This document shows, piece after piece, positions 60,479-64,000 of a DNA stretch of 64,000 nt; the first letter of the stretch is position 1; each line of letters opens with the position of its first letter. The notes beneath the pieces were generated by a model. It was not told where the DNA came from and did not search any database. It saw only the letters and a program-made list of their open reading frames with translations. A program made the translations under genes and the position numbers. Location: contig NZ_KQ031391.1 of NCBI RefSeq assembly GCF_000966285.1, positions 1,382,278 through 1,446,277 of the forward strand, in the 5' to 3' direction. This DNA is from Pseudofrankia sp. DC12 (GTDB taxonomy: Bacteria > Actinomycetota > Actinomycetes > Frankiales > Frankiaceae).

Positions 60479-61629
60479 GTCTTGATTCAATCCCGGCCCA
60501 GGGCCTCGCTTCTCTTGAGATAAACCCAGATGATCTCGAATTCTTTCTCCGCACTCACGGTTGGCGGAGAATCGAGTACCAACCAAATAGAAGTGCCATC
60601 TGGGAAAATACTTCGCTGGATGCAAGTCTAATGGTTCCTCACAATAGGTCCTTCCGTGACTTCGAGATGCGGTTAAGAGATGCCCTTGAGGTAGTCTCGC
60701 TGGTTCACGAGATCAGCCAAGGTGAGCTGCCCATTCAAATTGCGCGCGCGCGAAATGACATCGTCTTCCTTCGGACCGATCAGACCGATGCCGATGGGTC
60801 GATTCCCCTGGGCGAGGCGCGAGCTCTTCTCGATGGCATCTCGCGCATCATGCTAGTGGCGGCATGTAGTGCGATTCGGCCACGCCCTTCCAATCCCGGG
60901 AAACGGCCTGGTGCGGCAACCGATTTTGTCATGAATGATCTGCGACTTGGCCACTTCATGCAGGATGGATTTATCCTTCCGATTTTCGTCCGGCACGAGG
61001 AACAAGCGGATTCTCTAGCTAGTCGTTTCGAACTCGACGTTGTACGTTCCGATCCGCCTGCCGGAGATTCTCCAGTAGCGTTCTCGCGTCACGTCGTCGA
61101 AACTCTGGCCAACGGTATCGCTGCTACGCGGGAGCTGCTTGATCCAGGCGGAGACATTTCTTTGGATGAAGCGGTCGAGCGTGGCGTGAGTGCCGAGATG
61201 GTCGAATCCGTCGGATCTATGGGGCGCCAGGAAGGCGTGCGCTCCATCGATCTCTCCTTCTTGTTCTCCGAATCGATTCCTTTCAACAGAGATATTCCGG
61301 CTCATGTTGAAGTTCCCCGACCTCGACTCGAACAGGTCGAGAAGGTTGTCGCGTCCCTTAAGAAACGCCCTCTCGTTGTTGCAAATGAGATCGTGGGGCA
61401 AGTGATCCGCTTGGAACGCGCAGACGGAAATGACGACGGGACGGTCGTCGTTGACGGGTTCCTGGGAAAAATTAGGAGGCGCGTAAAGATAAATCTCTCA
61501 GGCGACGCGTATAAGCTGGCCATTCATGCACATGAAATGCGACAGCCGGTAATTGCTTCTGGTGAAATGTCACTAGTTCGTCGTTCCTGGTATCTTGTGG
61601 GCCAGACGCAGATCCGTTTCCCTGCATAG
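60475..61629 (+). CDS. Unknown 384-aa protein, partner of the DUF4365 gene
   Basis: Starts at GTG 60475, overlapping the DUF4365 stop by 4 bases. Its codon use is clearly AT-richer than the genes around it (many AAA, ATT and TCT codons), pointing to transfer from another source. The protein (LEFFLRTHGWRRIEYQPNRS, FRDFEMRLRDALEVVSLVHE, RRVKINLSGDAYKLAIHAHE) shows a possible OB-like or beta-barrel C-terminus and no catalytic motif I can name. No membrane segment. Coupled to a nuclease-like protein, it may supply recognition or control. Confidence 0.7.
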   Translation: MSLDSIPAQGLASLEINPDDLEFFLRTHGWRRIEYQPNRSAIWENTSLDASLMVPHNRSFRDFEMRLRDALEVVSLVHEISQGELPIQIARARNDIVFLRTDQTDADGSIPLGEARALLDGISRIMLVAACSAIRPRPSNPGKRPGAATDFVMNDLRLGHFMQDGFILPIFVRHEEQADSLASRFELDVVRSDPPAGDSPVAFSRHVVETLANGIAATRELLDPGGDISLDEAVERGVSAEMVESVGSMGRQEGVRSIDLSFLFSESIPFNRDIPAHVEVPRPRLEQVEKVVASLKKRPLVVANEIVGQVIRLERADGNDDGTVVVDGFLGKIRRRVKINLSGDAYKLAIHAHEMRQPVIASGEMSLVRRSWYLVGQTQIRFPA

Positions 61630-61851
61630 ACACCTCCGGCCGCTCGACGTCCGCTGGTGCGAGTCAGGTTGTGGCCGGTTCCCGCAGGCGTCCACGCTTC
61701 TCCGGCGGCTCGGGATCCGGAACGATGTCGAGATCGCCGGTCGTCGTTGGGACACCCTGCAGCGGCCACCCACCCCACCGACGATCAGATAGCGACCTCG
61801 TGATCGGCCAGGGGCTGGAAATGGCCGATCAGCTGAGACGCCACCGCGGCC

Positions 61852-62139
61852 TCAGTCGACGCGTGTGGAACCGGCCTCAGGCGCGGCGTCGCAGGGGGCC
61901 TCACAGATCCGGACCGCGCGGTCGAACACGTCGGCCTCGTCCTGCAGGCCCAGGACGCGTTCGACCGGCGACAGCGCGAGGATCGCCTTCACCTGGGCGC
62001 GCAGCTCCGGATCCGACTCCCACGGCAATGCGCGAGCCCGCGCCCGCGCCGCGGCGGCCTTTGCCCGCCAACACGCGGCCTCAGCGCGCCGGCGGGCACC
62101 TTCCTTCACCGCCAGATCCCCGTCCATGACCGGCATCAT
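61852..62139 (-). CDS. Small Ala/Arg-rich protein (95 aa)
   Basis: Lies 75 bases downstream of the relaxase gene in the same direction. Residues about 10-45 are an Ala/Arg-rich helix (EGARRRAEAACWRAKAAAAR), followed by ELRAQVKAILALSPVERVLG and EADVFDRAVRICEA. Probably part of the transfer module; no family recognised. ATG 62139 or the adjacent ATG 62136. Confidence 0.45.
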   Translation of the reverse strand: MMPVMDGDLAVKEGARRRAEAACWRAKAAAARARARALPWESDPELRAQVKAILALSPVERVLGLQDEADVFDRAVRICEAPCDAAPEAGSTRVD

Positions 62140-62193
62140 CCCCCGCCGTCACGAGCCCGCCCCGCCGACACGAGCGCCGACCAGGAAAAACCT

Positions 62194-62419
62194 GGACTCG
62201 CTGTCAACCACCGGTTACAGCGCGAGTTCGCCGCCGTGCGGGACGACGTCGCGGGCGATCTCGTAGGCGGTCGCGTCGGACGGATCTGCGGGGCGGTCAC
62301 CGAGGGCGTGATTGGTAGGGTCGACCGAGTCCGGCTGGGCGGGCGTGCCGTAGGGAAGGCCGAGAATGTGGTGGCGGTAGTGCTCGACGCGGTTGGCCGC
62401 CTCCTCCCATCCATGCGCC
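62194..62419. repeat. Direct repeat of the relaxase gene tail, copy B
   Basis: Overlaps the 3' end of the relaxase gene; pairs with 58563-58788 (ungapped, about 88% identical by hand count). The two copies bracket the DUF4365 cassette. Confidence 0.85.
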
Positions 62420-64000
62420 GCCGGGCCGGGTGCAGGCCGCGGTCCAAGTAGCGCGGTCAGGTAGCCAGCCGGTTCGGCCTTCGCTTGTAGCAGTGCGTCG
62501 GTGTTCTGCCGGTTCAGCGCCGCCTCGAGGAGGGCCAGCCGTTCCCTGCCCGCGCTGCGGGACGCGCGCTCGTCCGGCCCGGTATCCCCTTGCTCGGTCC
62601 CCGTCGGGATGGCCGGTGTCCGGATACTGGTCGGCCGGCTCAATGCGTCGGTAAGCGAGTGCCGTTCGGCCGCGAGGCCGGCGGTCGGCTGTGTGGCGAG
62701 GTGGTTGATCTCCGCAGCGCGCACGAGGTGGAACAGCTCGTTCCATTCCTGCTGGGCGGTGCGCGGGGCGGGCAGTTCGTAGCGGGCGGGGTCGACGCCG
62801 GCGGCCTGGCAGAGGCCGATGACGCGGTGTTCGAGTACCGCCGCGCCGATCCGTACTCCGTCGAGGGGCGTCTCGGAGAGGACGGCCCGCAGGTGGCCGG
62901 GTGGGTGGCCGGCGTCGAGCAGGGCATGCAGCCCGGCGATGGCCCGCTCCCGGGGCAGCGCCTGGCTGGCGCCGCCGAACCAGTCCCGCAGGACCGGTGG
63001 CAGCACGGCCGCCCAGCTGTCGGCCAGCCAGACCGCCTGCCGGCGGCACACCAGCCACGGGTCCACCGGCTGGCCGCGCGGCCCCGCGACCGGTGGCGGT
63101 CCGGCTTCATGCGGGGGACGTCAGGCCGATAGCGGGCCTGGTAGATCGCTAGCCCGCCAACCACCTGCTCCCAGGTGGCCCGGTCCGGGCCGGCGGCCGG
63201 TCGCGGGCCGATCCGGGCGACCAACGCGGCGGGCGGGTTGGTCAGCGCGGCGACGCGTAGGGCGGCTTCGGCGGCCAGTTCGGCGCGCCGCAGCACCACC
63301 TGGTGCGGCCCTCTCACTACGCTCGCCGGCTGGCTGAGCCGTAGTGCGGTGAGTTCGGCGAGGCTGTGCTGACGGCGCAGCCGGTGCGCCGCGGTGGCGA
63401 GCGGGTCCTGCTCGACGGCCTGTTGTTCGGGCCGGGAGCGGCCGAGCCGGTCGGCGAGCTGGCCGACTGGGCCTTGCGGGCTGGGTTCGGTGGGCAGCCA
63501 GGTCTCGTCGTCGTCGCGTTCGTCGAGCTGGTCGCGGGCCACCAGGTAGGCGGCGACGTCGGTGCGGGCCCGGGAGAGCATGACGTACAGGCCGGCGCGG
63601 CTGGTGTCGTCGGGGACGACGGCGCGGGCGGTGTCCATGGTGGTGCCCTGGGCCCTGGCCGCGGTGATCGCGTAGGCGTGGGCGAGGCCGCCGTCGCGGC
63701 CGTCGGCGAACCGGTGGGTCAGGTACTCCCACGGGACGTGGACGGTGCCCTTGCTCGGGAAGTAGACGCTGAGCGCCTGCCCGGCTGGGTTGTCCGGGTC
63801 GAGGTGCACCGCGGTGACGACGCCGACGGTGCCGGTGCGGATGTATGCCGAGCGAGGCTTCCCGTCCGGGACCAGCGTGTGGCCGGTCTGGGTCAGGGTG
63901 ATCACTTCGTCGCCGGCCTGGAACTGCCGGCCCGCGACCGTCAGCGCCGGGCCGGTCAGGGTGGCGTCGGCGACCAGCAGGGCGCGTGCGGCGCGGTTGA
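62215..64000 (-). pseudogene. traA: TraA-type (MobF) conjugative relaxase/helicase, C-terminal half, frameshifted
   Basis: The gene enters from beyond the right edge (open frame to 64000: LLVADATLTGPALTVAGRQF). The visible part has the C-terminal helicase motifs of MobF relaxases: VHVPWEYLTHRFADG, HAYAITAARAQGTTMDTARA (motif V-like) and GLYVMLSRARTDVAAYLV (motif VI). Then comes the actinomycete TraA tail (VDPWLVCRRQAVWLADSWAA, GVDPARYELPAPRTAQQEWN, AANRVEHYRHHILGLP). Around 63066-63110 the reading frame changes, as sense protein jumps from one minus frame to another, so the full product is broken here unless the base call is wrong. The relaxase nicks and unwinds DNA for conjugation. The N-terminal relaxase domain is outside the window. 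Confidence 0.75.

Noticed and set aside
1..64000. tRNA genes, attachment sites or CRISPR arrays
   Set aside because: I looked for T-loop-like GGTTCGAAT patterns, regularly spaced repeats and integrase genes. Matches such as the one near 30715 lie inside coding sequence, and no array or integrase was seen.

Overview
The DNA is GC-rich with G/C-biased third codon positions, frequent GTG starts and 4-base stop/start overlaps. It carries gene families typical of mycelial actinomycetes: XRE/DUF5753 with DUF397, a Hanks-type kinase, a TraA-type relaxase, and IS4, ISAs1 and IS1380 transposases. I infer an actinomycete chromosome or large plasmid; Frankia-like is a guess from the gene families. No rRNA, tRNA or CRISPR was seen. 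The window is a defence-rich accessory region built by mobile elements.

Left end (1-8655): a decayed Tn7-like transposition module, tniQ (cut by the window edge), tnsA, tnsB (frameshifted) and tnsC. tnsC is split by an IS4-family element with a perfect 10-bp target duplication. It is then truncated by an ISAs1-family element that has 19-bp perfect inverted repeats but no target duplication. The other side of that ISAs1 element is the 3' part of a DNA methyltransferase gene, so the IS marks a deletion or rearrangement join.

Defence operon 1 (8656-19940): methyltransferase remnant, a 2234-aa DEAD-box/DUF1998 helicase, and a UvrD-type helicase with a RelE-like N-terminus, all with 4-base overlaps.

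Defence operon 2 (20277-33021) is the most interesting part. Six genes each overlap the next by 4 bases: an unknown 692-aa protein, an unknown 322-aa protein, an 1847-aa DEAD-box/DUF1998 helicase, a protein with a J-domain-like segment lacking HPD, a small protein with a GrpE-like C-terminus, and an Hsp70 without the lid domain. This reads as a dedicated DnaK/DnaJ/GrpE-like set tied to a giant helicase. I do not know a named defence system with this composition.

Central island (33117-45628): a TIR-STAND-TPR protein (1743 aa), an Mrr-like nuclease, an IS1380-family transposase, a PD-(D/E)XK protein and an EAD1-domain protein. All could be defence or conflict effectors.

Right part (45682-58366): a Nudix fragment, a DUF397/XRE pair with a candidate operator, small unknown genes, an N-formylglutamate amidohydrolase-like gene, a GmrSD-type (DUF262/DUF1524) protein, a decayed RAMA-domain fragment, an XRE-TPR regulator, CutA, another XRE regulator, a Ser/Thr kinase, a second GmrSD-type protein with a C-terminal RAMA domain, and two small proteins.

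Right end (58563-64000): the C-terminal half of a TraA-type conjugative relaxase/helicase, frameshifted and running off the window. A second copy of its last ~226 bp lies 3.6 kb away in direct orientation. The two copies bracket a two-gene, AT-richer cassette (DUF4365 plus an unknown protein).
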